From assembly GCF_015500075.1 (NCBI RefSeq), contig NZ_CP045497.1:1-64000 (forward strand): a stretch of 64,000 nucleotides of DNA. The letters run 5' to 3'. Numbering within the stretch: position 1 is the stretch's first letter; every line of letters starts with the position of its first letter. Below, piece after piece: positions 54,146-62,449 of the stretch. The DNA is from Mesorhizobium sp. INR15. GTDB taxonomy: Bacteria > Pseudomonadota > Alphaproteobacteria > Rhizobiales > Rhizobiaceae. A program made the translations under genes and the position numbers. The notes below the pieces were generated by a model, which was not told the DNA's origin, ran no database searches, and worked only from the letters and a program-made list of their open reading frames with translations.

Positions 54146-54766
54146 TTATTCACCGTCCGTGGCGATCAACATCCAATTGCGCTTCGTCGACAGGGTTTCA
54201 CAGGCGAACGTCCACGTGTCGATCACCTCAACGATCTGCTGGGGATCGCCAGCGACGATCGCGTCGTTGGCCGAGCGCGTAACGGTGACCACGTCGGAAA
54301 CGAAGCGAACGGCAATCTCAGCGGTGCCATCCTCTTCGAGGACGCTGACGACCGTGGCTTCGCGCATGCCGATAAAGGTGAGCTGCAGCATCTCGTCCCG
54401 ATCCCGGCGTCCGGCAATCGCTCGTTCGAAGATGTCGAGCACTTCCGGTCCGACAAGGCGCTTCAATGTCTGGATGTCGCCGTTTGCATAGGCCAACAAG
54501 ACAATTTCATAAGCCGCCTTGGCGCCCGCCAGAAACGTGGCAGGGTCAAAACTCGGATCGCTCTTTCGGATAACGTCCAAAGGCGTGTCCCCGGAAGACG
54601 TGTTTTCGACACAGCCGGTTCGTTGCCTCGTCTGCGCATCGTCCCGTTTGGCCTTGTCTTCGCCCGAGCGCGGCAGAGGTTGGCCCCAACTGCCCAGCAA
54701 AACCCAATAAAACGCGACGATCGCAACGAGCAGTATCGCGTTGTTTGGATCTGTGGTCTCGTTCAT
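54146..54766 (-). CDS. Tim44-like domain protein
   Basis: A protein of 206 residues. A short N-terminal membrane segment (AILLVAIVAFYWVLLGSWG) and a charged linker are followed by a Tim44/TimA-type domain: FLAGAKAAYEIVLLAYANGD, TLKRLVGPEVLDIFERAIAG, and VSDVVTVTRSANDAIVAGDP then VIDTWTFACE. The alphaproteobacterial homologues are inner-membrane proteins of the TimA type. It lies between the Usp fragment and the orphan oxidase subunit and may be cotranscribed downstream of neither. Confidence 0.88.
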   Translation of the reverse strand: MNETTDPNNAILLVAIVAFYWVLLGSWGQPLPRSGEDKAKRDDAQTRQRTGCVENTSSGDTPLDVIRKSDPSFDPATFLAGAKAAYEIVLLAYANGDIQTLKRLVGPEVLDIFERAIAGRRDRDEMLQLTFIGMREATVVSVLEEDGTAEIAVRFVSDVVTVTRSANDAIVAGDPQQIVEVIDTWTFACETLSTKRNWMLIATDGE

Positions 54767-54811
54767 GGCATTCTCCCGACGACGTGTCGAAGTATTCAGA
54801 CGCCGATTTGT

Positions 54812-56407
54812 TCAGCGGATGAGCGGCAGTTTCTCCCACTGATGGAAGGGCGGCGGCGATGGCAGTTGCCATTCGAGCGTTGTCGCCCCTTCACCCCATG
54901 GGTTGGCGCCGGCCTGCCGTCTGCGGCTGAAAGCTTCCGCCACCGTGATGAAGAAGACGACAAGTCCGGCTGTTGAAATGTAGGACCCGATCGATGAGAC
55001 GAAATTCCAGCCGGCGAAAGCGTCCGGATAGTCCGCAACGCGGCGCGGCATGCCGGCCATCCCGAGGAAATGCTGCGGGAAGAAGACGAGATTGACGCCA
55101 ACGAACATCAGCCAGAAATGTAGCTTTCCCAGCGTCTCATTGTACATATAGCCGGTCATCTTCGGGAACCAGTAGTAAAAGCCGGCGAAGATGGCGAAGA
55201 CCGCCCCCAAAGACAGCACATAGTGGAAGTGGGCGATCACAAAATAGGTGTCGTGCAACGAGCGGTCGATGCCGGGGCTGGCGACCATGATCCCGGTGAC
55301 GCCGCCGATGGTGAAGAGCAGGACGAAGCCGAGAGCCCACAGCATTGGCGTCTTGAACTCGATCGATCCTCCCCACATTGTCGCCAGCCACGAAAACACC
55401 TTCACGCCGGTCGGAACGGCGATAACCATCGAGGCAAATGAGAAGTAGCGCAGAGTGTCGACTGACAGGCCGGTCGTATACATATGGTGCGCCCAAACGA
55501 CAAAGCCGATCGCGCCGATCGCCACCATCGCATAGGCCATGCCGAGGTAGCCGAAGATCGGCTTTTTTGCGAAGGTCGAGATGACGTGGCTGATGATGCC
55601 GAAGCCGGGCAGGATCATGATGTAGACCTCGGGATGACCAAAGAACCAGAACAGATGCTGGTAGAGGATCGGATCGCCGCCGCCTTCGGGGACGAAGAAG
55701 GTCGTGCCGAAGTTGCGGTCCGTGAGCAGCATTGTGATCGCGCCGGCAAGCACGGGCAGCGACATCAGCAGCATGAAGGCGGTCACCAGCATCGACCAGG
55801 CGAACAAGGGCATCTTGTGCAGAGTCATTCCCGGCGCGCGCATGTTGAAGATGGTCGTGATGAAGTTGATCGCACCGAGGATCGATGAGGCTCCTGCTAG
55901 GTGGATCGACAGGATGACGAGGTCGACAGCGGGGCCGGGCTGGCCGGATGTCGATAGCGGCGGATAGAGCATCCAGCCGCCGCCATGGCCGAGCGTGCCG
56001 GGCGCCCCCGGAACGAACATCGAGGTGATGAAGAGGATAAACGACATCACCAACAGCCAGTAGGAAATGTTGTTCATGCGCGGAAAGGCCATGTCGGGTG
56101 CGCCGATCATGATCGGCACCATCCAGTTGCCGAAGCCACCGATCAGGGCCGGCATGAGCACGAAGAAGATCATGACCAGGCCGTGGGCGCTGACGACGAC
56201 GTTGTAGACTGCCGGATCGGAGAAAATCTGCAAACCTGGTTCCTGCAACTCCATCCGCATCGACACCGAAAGCGCGGTGCCGAAGATACCCGCCATGATC
56301 GAGAAGATCAGATAGAGGGTCCCGATATCCTTATGGTTGGTGGAGAACAGCCACCGGACGAGAAAACGGGGCTTGTGGTCATCCAGCGATGCTGTCGGAT
56401 TCGACAT
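54812..56407 (-). CDS. coxA: Cytochrome c oxidase subunit I (orphan copy)
   Basis: A complete 531-residue haem-copper oxidase subunit I. GHPEVYIMILPGFGIISHVI carries the Glu and the His/Tyr of the active site, VWAHHMYTTGL the CuB histidines, and DTYFVIAHFHYVLSLGAVFA the haem ligands. GAPDMAFPRMNNISYWLL has the D-channel Asp and SIEFKTPMLWALGF the K-channel Lys. No subunit II or III gene is adjacent, so it must pair with subunits encoded elsewhere or act in a non-standard complex. It is intact, unlike the cluster at 1-7 kb, and differs in its C-terminus. Confidence 0.94.
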   Translation of the reverse strand: MSNPTASLDDHKPRFLVRWLFSTNHKDIGTLYLIFSIMAGIFGTALSVSMRMELQEPGLQIFSDPAVYNVVVSAHGLVMIFFVLMPALIGGFGNWMVPIMIGAPDMAFPRMNNISYWLLVMSFILFITSMFVPGAPGTLGHGGGWMLYPPLSTSGQPGPAVDLVILSIHLAGASSILGAINFITTIFNMRAPGMTLHKMPLFAWSMLVTAFMLLMSLPVLAGAITMLLTDRNFGTTFFVPEGGGDPILYQHLFWFFGHPEVYIMILPGFGIISHVISTFAKKPIFGYLGMAYAMVAIGAIGFVVWAHHMYTTGLSVDTLRYFSFASMVIAVPTGVKVFSWLATMWGGSIEFKTPMLWALGFVLLFTIGGVTGIMVASPGIDRSLHDTYFVIAHFHYVLSLGAVFAIFAGFYYWFPKMTGYMYNETLGKLHFWLMFVGVNLVFFPQHFLGMAGMPRRVADYPDAFAGWNFVSSIGSYISTAGLVVFFITVAEAFSRRRQAGANPWGEGATTLEWQLPSPPPFHQWEKLPLIR

Positions 56408-56514
56408 GGCGTCCTACCTGATCTTCATTGCAGGTGGCCGGATGGATTCAGCAACCCACGACGCTTAGGAACTGTCGTCATGAATCGGAGAGCCAGGCCC
56501 TGCCTGCGTCGTGT

Positions 56515-57177
56515 TCATTCATCGGTGACGATTACGTCCATCGGAATGTCGTGCGGCTGCGGATAGATGGTCTGGATCCTGCTGCCGGCGTAACCGACAC
56601 CAACGACGAACGGTCGCTTCGGCATTGCCGCGAGCGTCCTGTCGAAAAAACCACCGCCGTAGCCCAGGCGGTAATTCGCGTCGTCGAAGCCGACCACGGG
56701 TGCGATCACCACATCCGGCTGGACCGAGGGTCCATGTGACGGGACCAGGATGTTCCAAATGCCGCGTTCGAGCGGGTCTCCCGGTCCCCAGACGCGGAAC
56801 TCCAGAGGCCAGCCTTTCTGGATGACGACCGGAAGCGCGATGCGTCCGCCGCGCTCGATCACCTTTATTGCCCAGTTGCGGAGATCGGGCTCGCCGCGGA
56901 AAGGCCAATAGCCGCTGACGATGCGGCCGCTGACCTTGCCGATGGTGAGGTCGAGACGCGAGGCGATCTTTTCCGACTTGACCTTCCTCCCTTCGGCATC
57001 GACGGCGAGGCGTTCATCTATCAGCCGCTTGCGTTCCGCCTTGCGCCACGGGGCGACGTCGGCCCAAGCGTCCGGCTGGATCAGTTCCGTTCCGTACCTC
57101 GGAATGACTTCCTGCATGCAGCACGGTGACGACGCATATTCTCTCGTTTCGATGCGAGTGGTCTCTTTGTCAGGCAT
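56515..57177 (-). CDS. 5-formyltetrahydrofolate cyclo-ligase
   Basis: 220 residues from MPDKETTRIETREY at 57177 with AAGGA upstream. Family blocks are WRKAERKRLIDERLAVDAEG, GYWPFRGEPDLRNW, DVVIAPVVGFDDANYRLGYG and GGGFFDRTLAAM. It converts 5-formyl-THF to 5,10-methenyl-THF with ATP. It is divergent from a LysR gene, whose palindromic site lies between the two starts. Confidence 0.93.
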   Translation of the reverse strand: MPDKETTRIETREYASSPCCMQEVIPRYGTELIQPDAWADVAPWRKAERKRLIDERLAVDAEGRKVKSEKIASRLDLTIGKVSGRIVSGYWPFRGEPDLRNWAIKVIERGGRIALPVVIQKGWPLEFRVWGPGDPLERGIWNILVPSHGPSVQPDVVIAPVVGFDDANYRLGYGGGFFDRTLAAMPKRPFVVGVGYAGSRIQTIYPQPHDIPMDVIVTDE

Positions 57178-57291
57178 TGCACATCCTTGTTCTCTGCCGT
57201 TGACATGCAGCGGTAAGGCCACCTGCCCACTTCCCCGGAAACGTTGCGCCGTACGAAAAAGGAAGGCAAATGGAATTAAATGCTGTATTAA

Positions 57292-57306
57292 TGCAATATT
57301 ATTGCA
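57292..57306. promoter_or_regulatory. LysR-type operator candidate between cyclo-ligase and lysR genes
   Basis: Perfect inverted repeat TGCAAT-ATT-ATTGCA within an AT-rich stretch, 115 bases upstream of the cyclo-ligase start and 22 bases before the lysR start. The placement fits autorepression by the LysR protein and control of the divergent gene. Confidence 0.5.
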
Positions 57307-57327
57307 CTGAAGTTGGGAGATGCTCTG

Positions 57328-58173
57328 TTGGACATTGACCGCGCGCGCACATTTCTGGAGATCGTTCATTCCGGCAGCTTTCTCAGAGCCGCCGACCGGC
57401 TCCACGTCACCCAGACCACGGTAAGCGCGCGCATACGCACGCTTGAGGAAGAACTCGGACGTCAGCTTTTCATCCGGAATCGCAATGGCGCGCAATTGAC
57501 GCCGGCGGGTCGGGAGTTCGAACGGTTTGCCCAGTCATTCGTCCAGATATGGGAGCGCGCCCGCCACCAGCTCGCCATCCCATCGGGGCGAACAAGCGTC
57601 GTTGCCTTGGGCGGAGAGCTCAGCCTGTGGAACCCGCTCCTGCTCGATTGGCTGGTCTGGATGAAGAAGGCCAAGCCTGAAATCGCCATCCAAGCCCAAG
57701 TCGGCGTACCTGACCAACTCCTCGAGCAGCTTAGGACCGGCGTTCTGGACATTGCAGTGCTCTATGCGCCGAAGCTGCTGCCGGGTTTCAGGGTAGAACT
57801 TCTCGTCGAGGAGCAACTCGTCCTGGTCCGGACCACGGACAAAGAGGGAGAGCCTGCCAGTTCCAGGGACTATGTCTATGTCGACTGGGGGCCGCTGTTT
57901 GCGGCCCAGCATGGTGCCAGTTCGTCTGCCTTCGGCGAGCCGGGACTGATGGTCGGCCTTGGCCCGCTTGGGCTGAGCTACATCCTGCGCGCCGGCGGCA
58001 TGGGTTACTTCCGCAGAGGCGCGGCAGCTCCCCATATCGAGGCGGGGCAGCTGGAGGTCGTGGCAGGCGCGCCGGAATTCACCTATCCAGCCTATGCGGT
58101 CTATCCGGAAGCAAGCGAGACGCGAGCCGACGTGCAGGAGGCGCTACGCGGCCTGAAGCAAGTTGTGAAATGA
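57328..58173 (+). CDS. LysR-family transcriptional regulator
   Basis: 281 residues. The helix-turn-helix is in LEIVHSGSFLRAADRLHVTQ and TTVSARIRTLEEELGRQLFI. The C-terminal effector domain runs from GRTSVVALGGELSLWNP to the end. TTG 57328 is preferred because GGGAG stands 7 bases upstream; TTG 57313 is the alternative. It is transcribed away from the folate cyclo-ligase gene and likely regulates it. The effector is unknown. Confidence 0.92.
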   Translation: MDIDRARTFLEIVHSGSFLRAADRLHVTQTTVSARIRTLEEELGRQLFIRNRNGAQLTPAGREFERFAQSFVQIWERARHQLAIPSGRTSVVALGGELSLWNPLLLDWLVWMKKAKPEIAIQAQVGVPDQLLEQLRTGVLDIAVLYAPKLLPGFRVELLVEEQLVLVRTTDKEGEPASSRDYVYVDWGPLFAAQHGASSSAFGEPGLMVGLGPLGLSYILRAGGMGYFRRGAAAPHIEAGQLEVVAGAPEFTYPAYAVYPEASETRADVQEALRGLKQVVK

Positions 58174-58241
58174 TCGTCCCTCCAGGCGCGAAGCCACGGT
58201 CCGCGTGACTGGAAGGATGGATCGCCAGGGATTGACCGACC

Positions 58242-58787
58242 ATGCCTTATCCGTTCCACACCATCGGTCACTCGACGCGGTCGATCACCGAATTCGTTGC
58301 CCTGCTGCGTGTCGTCGACATCGCCTTGGTGGTCGACATAAGGACCGTCCGGCGATCACGGGCGAACCCGCAATTCAACAACGAGGCACTTCCGGAAAGC
58401 CTGGCAGCATTCGGGATTGGATATGAATACATTGCCGAGCTTGGCGGCCTGCGCGGCAAGGCGCACGACATTCCACCGACGCTCAACGCATTCTGGATCA
58501 ACCAGAGTTTTCACAACTACGCCGACTACGCGTTGTCGGTGGAGTTCCTTGACGGCTTGAACCGGCTTGTGTCCCTCGGCAGGCAGCGGCGATGCGCCAT
58601 CATGTGCTCGGAAACGCTCTGGTGGCGCTGTCACAGAAGAATCGTCGCGGACTATCTCCTTAGCCGCGGCGAGTCCGTTTTTCATCTGATGGGCCATGAC
58701 AAGGTCGAGCCGGCGAAACTCACCGACGGTGTGAGGGCAAGAGCCGATGGAACGCTTGCCTACCCGCCTTCACAGCCTTCGGGATAG
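58242..58787 (+). CDS. DUF488 family protein
   Basis: A protein of 181 residues. Typical DUF488 elements are FHTIGHSTRSITEFVALL, VVDIRTVRRSRANPQFN, YIAELGGLRG and CAIMCSETLWWRCHRRIVAD, with the conserved Cys-Ser-Glu and CHR motif. The function is not established. It converges on the GreA-C-type gene with 8 bases between the stops. Confidence 0.92.
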   Translation: MPYPFHTIGHSTRSITEFVALLRVVDIALVVDIRTVRRSRANPQFNNEALPESLAAFGIGYEYIAELGGLRGKAHDIPPTLNAFWINQSFHNYADYALSVEFLDGLNRLVSLGRQRRCAIMCSETLWWRCHRRIVADYLLSRGESVFHLMGHDKVEPAKLTDGVRARADGTLAYPPSQPSG

Positions 58788-58795
58788 TCGAGCCC

Positions 58796-59359
58796 TCAGG
58801 CGGCCGACGGACCCGGGTCGTCGAACACGGTGTCGAAAGCCGCCATGACTTTGTTCTTCGCTTTGTCTTGCAGCTCATCGGAACGATGGACGACGCGCAG
58901 AACCGGTCCGGCCTGTCGCCATGAGGCCGCCGCTGCATTCGCAGTCAGCTTCAATCTCTCGCGCCTTGCGGCTTCGGGTTGATAGACCACTTCATGCACG
59001 GTCAGCGTTTCAAAGCCACCGTCCGCTGTCGGAATTGACATGGACTGACCTTCGGCCAGACCAAGCAGCGCCAGGCCGCGCGGATTGGTGATCGGCAAAA
59101 GCATGCCGACCAGACCGCGCATCTCGTCATGTGCGACGATGCGGGTTTCGGCAGGGCCATCGTTCACCCGATAAGCCACGCGGGTGCTGAGTGTCACGAC
59201 GGTTGCCGGGATGTCTTCCCGAAACATTACAACGGCGCTCGAAATCTTCCGTTGAAGGACAGCCGAGAAGGTATCGCCGCGGGCAGGATGTCGCTCCTGC
59301 ATCACTTCAAGAATCGTGTAGTCCTTGGTGGTCAGTTGGCAGCTATCGATAGTGGGCAT
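58796..59359 (-). CDS. GreA/GreB C-terminal-domain protein (Rnk-like, copy 1)
   Basis: 187 residues from MPTIDSCQLTTKDYTILEVM at 59359, after GGAGACG. A helical N-terminal arm is followed by the FKBP-like GreA/GreB C-terminal fold: AVVMFREDIPATVVTLSTRV, MRGLVGMLLPITNPRGLALL and GLAEGQSMSIPTADGG. A C-terminal helical extension follows. Such proteins regulate RNA polymerase or nucleoside diphosphate kinase levels. It lies 160 bases downstream of a related gene (59523-59999). Confidence 0.82.
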   Translation of the reverse strand: MPTIDSCQLTTKDYTILEVMQERHPARGDTFSAVLQRKISSAVVMFREDIPATVVTLSTRVAYRVNDGPAETRIVAHDEMRGLVGMLLPITNPRGLALLGLAEGQSMSIPTADGGFETLTVHEVVYQPEAARRERLKLTANAAAASWRQAGPVLRVVHRSDELQDKAKNKVMAAFDTVFDDPGPSAA

Positions 59360-59427
59360 GGTGCGTCTCCAAGTCGGGCCCGTGAAAGGGTATCCGGCGT
59401 CAAGCAATTGATCGGGTGTGGAAAGCT

Positions 59428-59464
59428 ACCCCTGTGCCGGGCCAGGATAGGCCGGCGCAGGGGT
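59428..59464 (-). terminator. Strong hairpin between the two Rnk-like genes
   Basis: 13-bp arms (59428-59440 and 59452-59464; one G-U wobble) with an 11-base loop, located 59 bases after the upstream rnk stop. No T-run follows on the minus strand, so it may attenuate transcription or protect the 3' end instead of ending it fully. Confidence 0.5.
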
Positions 59465-59522
59465 CAGATTCCTGCGATCAGGCTGCCCGCGTGATTGAGG
59501 AGACGGATGGAAACGCCCATGT

Positions 59523-59999
59523 CTAGACGTCCGCCGCAATCGCCGAAGACGCTGGTGCGCGCCGATCGGCTGCATCGCCTTCCGGAGCGGGTTGGCCCAC
59601 GGCAAGCACCGACAGTTCGTGCCGGCGCCCATCGCGCGCGGTCCACATGATCGACTGTCCGGCCGAGAGGCCGATCAGGGCCGTGCCGATCGGCGTGAGG
59701 ATTGAAACCTTGCCTTCGGAGATATCCGCATCGCCAGGGAAAACCAGCGTGACAGTTTTCGCGTCGCCCGTGTCAGGCTTGAACGTCACCGACGAACCCA
59801 TCTGGATGGTGCCGGCAGAAACCGAACCATCGGCGACGATACGCGCGCGCTCGAGTTCGGCGAGCAGGTCATCGGAAGCCTCCGGATTGCGTGCGGCCAC
59901 GGTGCTCGCAATCGCCGACAGACGCGCATGGTCCGACTGCGAGATACGGATGTTAGGCTTGCGCCGGGTTTTCTTGTTGTCTTGCATTTGAATACTCAT
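59523..59999 (-). CDS. rnk: Nucleoside diphosphate kinase regulator, Rnk/GreA-C family (copy 2)
   Basis: A protein of 158 residues. The Rnk-type N-terminus has KPNIRISQSDHARLSAIAST and DLLAELERARIVADGS. The GreA/GreB C-terminal fold has IQMGSSVTFKPDTGDAKTVT, FPGDADISEGKVSILTPIGT, GTALIGLSAGQSIMW and the ending LSVLAVGQP. It binds RNA polymerase in related bacteria. It precedes a second family member on the same strand. Confidence 0.88.
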   Translation of the reverse strand: MSIQMQDNKKTRRKPNIRISQSDHARLSAIASTVAARNPEASDDLLAELERARIVADGSVSAGTIQMGSSVTFKPDTGDAKTVTLVFPGDADISEGKVSILTPIGTALIGLSAGQSIMWTARDGRRHELSVLAVGQPAPEGDAADRRAPASSAIAADV

Positions 60000-60307
60000 G
60001 TTTCTGCCTCGCGTCCGGGACCCGCCAAGGGATCGTCGACGGTAGTCAGTGCGACGGAAATTTATTGCTGAATGCGTCGATGCTGCAGGGACCGATGCGA
60101 CCCTGCGCCAATGTCACATGTCGATTTTACATGTTCACCCCTCGGCTCGGGGCGCGCATGGCAGCCGAGCCGGGGGTTACGATCCCGCTATGGGGCAAAC
60201 CCGGAAAAGAAAATCGCAAAGAGTTTTAACAGCGGCGTTCATACGGCCATAGTTGGGGAAGCAATCCCGGAAGTCAAGGCAGTCGCCTCGGCGGTATCAG
60301 TCTTGAG
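60000..60307. other. Region upstream of rnk with hairpin and ACATGT repeats
   Basis: A 12-13-bp hairpin (arms 60138-60150 and 60165-60176) lies about 140 bases upstream of rnk. Next to it two self-complementary ACATGT hexamers are separated by 7 bases (about 60116-60134). The hairpin may end the small gene at 60308; the repeats may be a regulator site. No gene is seen. Confidence 0.4.
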
Positions 60308-60514
60308 CTATTCGGCGCGAGCGCCGAGCAACGTGTTTATCACCAGCTCTCTTCCAGTCCTGTTTATACCAGTCCCGCGCGGTCTCTCTTCCGCAAGCCC
60401 GAGGAAGACAAGGCGTTCGGCCAATGCTTTCGATAGAGCCGGGTAGGGCCCGCGATTCATGCGCTTAAGCGCTGTCTGCTCCTCCTCGGTAAGATCACCC
60501 CACATGACCGTCAT
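60308..60514 (-). CDS. Small uncharacterised protein, 68 residues
   Basis: AGGAGG with a 5-base gap precedes ATG 60514, strong support for translation. The sequence starts MTVMWGDLTEEEQTALKRMN and continues RGPYPALSKALAERLVFLGL then an R/G-rich turn. The layout is that of a small winged-helix-like domain, but no family is recognised. Confidence 0.65.
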   Translation of the reverse strand: MTVMWGDLTEEEQTALKRMNRGPYPALSKALAERLVFLGLAEERPRGTGINRTGRELVINTLLGARAE

Positions 60515-60595
60515 GACGGCCTCCTGCCTGCATCTGGGCCGGATTGTCCCGGCGACGGCCTACTCGCGAATTCACTGAGCCGGAAGACTTTGAGC

Positions 60596-60895
60596 CTATG
60601 GAACGGCATCCATACCGACAATGCCGCCTTCATTCTCCAGAACGCCGATCCGCTTGACTTCCGAGCGGTTGAGTTTCAGGCGAACGCCGATACCGCCGCC
60701 GTTCTCGGCGATGAAAACGGCGCCGGCGTTTTCAAGCGCGGTTTGCAGCGTATCGCGGACATCCTGGCCGGGAAGACTGATCCGGCGTTCGAATTCCTCG
60801 ATTGTCAACGCATCCACGCCTGAATTGCCGGCGAGCTTTTCACGGGTCCATTCGACCAGCGCGCGAGCGGCACGGCATTGAGCACCAGTGATCAT
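60596..60895 (-). CDS. XRE-like small transcriptional regulator
   Basis: 99 residues from MITGAQCRAARALVEWTREK at 60895, with AGGAGA upstream. The helix-turn-helix continues LAGNSGVDALTIEEFERRIS and a C-terminal AGAVFIAENGGGIGVRLKL strand. This arrangement (MITGAQIRAARALLxW... GVEFI) is typical of short alphaproteobacterial XRE proteins. Targets unknown. Confidence 0.85.
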   Translation of the reverse strand: MITGAQCRAARALVEWTREKLAGNSGVDALTIEEFERRISLPGQDVRDTLQTALENAGAVFIAENGGGIGVRLKLNRSEVKRIGVLENEGGIVGMDAVP

Positions 60896-61176
60896 CGTAA
60901 AATCTCCTGCTACCGCTTTCGTGGCCGAAGTCGCCGCTTGCTGAAAGCCAAGACACTCCGGGGTACGATGGCTTAACCCAATCAAAAATGCATATCGAAT
61001 TCGAAAAGGGAAGGGCTGCGCCACTCGCCGAAATCGAAATTCTGGTGCAAAATATTTGTGTTAAAGCGGCAATAAATTTCGTTTGTCTTGCAGATAAGGA
61101 TGAGTGAAGCTCGTGCGTAGCGAAGTTGACAGATTGGGTGCCGTCTTAACGCCGGGGGAACTCTTGGCGATATCGC

Positions 61177-61731
61177 GTGGAGGGCACCTTGGGCTCGGCG
61201 ATGATGATAATGGACAGGCTTGAACACGATTTCGGCAGAATACTTTCCGGCAGGAACTTTCAGCGTCATGTGGTCGGGCGAATGGTATCTGCCAGCCGCC
61301 CCGACATAGATGGCCGCGGCCCAATCATTCCTTCGGATGACAATACCCTCAAGACACGGCTGCGCGAGGAACTGCTCCTGCAAGCACAGACCCGGCTGCC
61401 GATCACCTATGCAAGACTGGCCGAGAGCATGGTTGGTTCGGACGCGACAGGCGTGATCCGGGATGCACTCGAACAACTGATGGACGACGATGCGGACGAA
61501 GGCCTGCCATTTCTTGCGGCTGTTGCCGTGAAGGCGCTCGAACCTGGTTTGCCCGCTCCCTGGTTCTTCCGGAAAGCCGAGGAAATCGGGCTGTTCGCTG
61601 GCGATCCGGCCAATCTGGAAGCCTATGCTTTCCATGCAAGGGAGTTCTATCGCGCGATCCACCTCCATGCTGGCAACGGGCAAGGCTCTGGAACGACCTT
61701 GCCGCCGGTTCTGCCATCTGCTGGCAGGTGA
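61177..61731 (+). CDS. Uncharacterised protein upstream of the CBS-BON gene
   Basis: Up to 184 residues from GTG 61177; later Mets (MMIMDRLEHD) are alternative starts. It is mostly helical: TLKTRLREELLLQAQTRLPI, MVGSDATGVIRDALEQLMDD, and PWFFRKAEEIGLFAGDPANL. I recall similar unannotated proteins in rhizobia but no function. It ends 11 bases before the CBS-BON start, so the two are probably cotranscribed. Confidence 0.65.
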   Translation: MEGTLGSAMMIMDRLEHDFGRILSGRNFQRHVVGRMVSASRPDIDGRGPIIPSDDNTLKTRLREELLLQAQTRLPITYARLAESMVGSDATGVIRDALEQLMDDDADEGLPFLAAVAVKALEPGLPAPWFFRKAEEIGLFAGDPANLEAYAFHAREFYRAIHLHAGNGQGSGTTLPPVLPSAGR

Positions 61732-61742
61732 AGGAGAGCGAA

Positions 61743-62441
61743 ATGCTGATTGCCAAGGACGTCATGACGTCACCGGTCATCGCGGTGGGGCCGGACAGTA
61801 CGGTGGACGAGGTCGCCGATATTCTTCTGTCGCATGGGATCAGCGCCGTGCCGGTGATCGATCGAGGTGCGCTACTTGGCATCGTGAGTGAAGGAGACCT
61901 GATCCGCCGGGCGGAGATCGGTACAGCGCCGCAGGGCCGTTCCTGGTGGCGTCATTTTTTTTCCAACAACGCGGTTCAGGCGGAAGGCTATGTCAAGTCT
62001 CATTCCGAGCATGTGATCGACGTCATGACACAGCCGGTCGCGACGGTGGTCGAGAGTACACCAGTCGCCGAGATCGCACCCCTGCTTGAACACAATCGGA
62101 TCAAGCGTGTTCCGGTGCTCCGCGGCGGCCAGGTGGTGGGGATCGTCAGTCGCGCCAATCTGGTGCGGGCTCTGGTCGTCGCCAGGAAAGGTTGGCGCGC
62201 ACCAGTCCCGCATGACGACAGCAGTATCAGGCTGGAGATTATTGACGCCTTGCGATCCGAATCATGGCCGTCGACCGGAAGTGCGGACGTGAGCGTGACC
62301 AACGGCGTGGTCACCTTCTGGGGAGCTTACCTGTCGGAGCAAGAGCGGAAAGCTTCGCTTATTCTGGCTGAAAACACCGCTGGCGTACGGGCTATCGATG
62401 ATCACCGTATTCCTCTCGATATGACCTACGGCATGGTCTGA
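61743..62441 (+). CDS. CBS-domain pair with C-terminal BON domain
   Basis: 232 residues from ATG 61743, with AAGGAGAG upstream; GTG 61728 is an alternative. Two CBS domains, DVMTSPVIAVGPDSTVDEVA / HGISAVPVIDRGALLGIVSE and DVMTQPVATVVESTPVAEIA / HNRIKRVPVLRGGQVVGIVS, are followed by a BON domain (ADVSVTNGVVTFWGAYLSEQ). CBS domains sense adenine nucleotides; BON domains bind membranes or phospholipids. It is followed 8 bases later by a globin gene. Confidence 0.92.
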   Translation: MLIAKDVMTSPVIAVGPDSTVDEVADILLSHGISAVPVIDRGALLGIVSEGDLIRRAEIGTAPQGRSWWRHFFSNNAVQAEGYVKSHSEHVIDVMTQPVATVVESTPVAEIAPLLEHNRIKRVPVLRGGQVVGIVSRANLVRALVVARKGWRAPVPHDDSSIRLEIIDALRSESWPSTGSADVSVTNGVVTFWGAYLSEQERKASLILAENTAGVRAIDDHRIPLDMTYGMV

Positions 62442-62449
62442 AGGGCCGG

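Noticed and set aside
60982..61683. A 233-codon minus-strand open frame
   Set aside because: It overlaps the plus-strand helical protein upstream of the CBS-BON gene; its translation is low-complexity Arg/His-rich with no ribosome-binding site.
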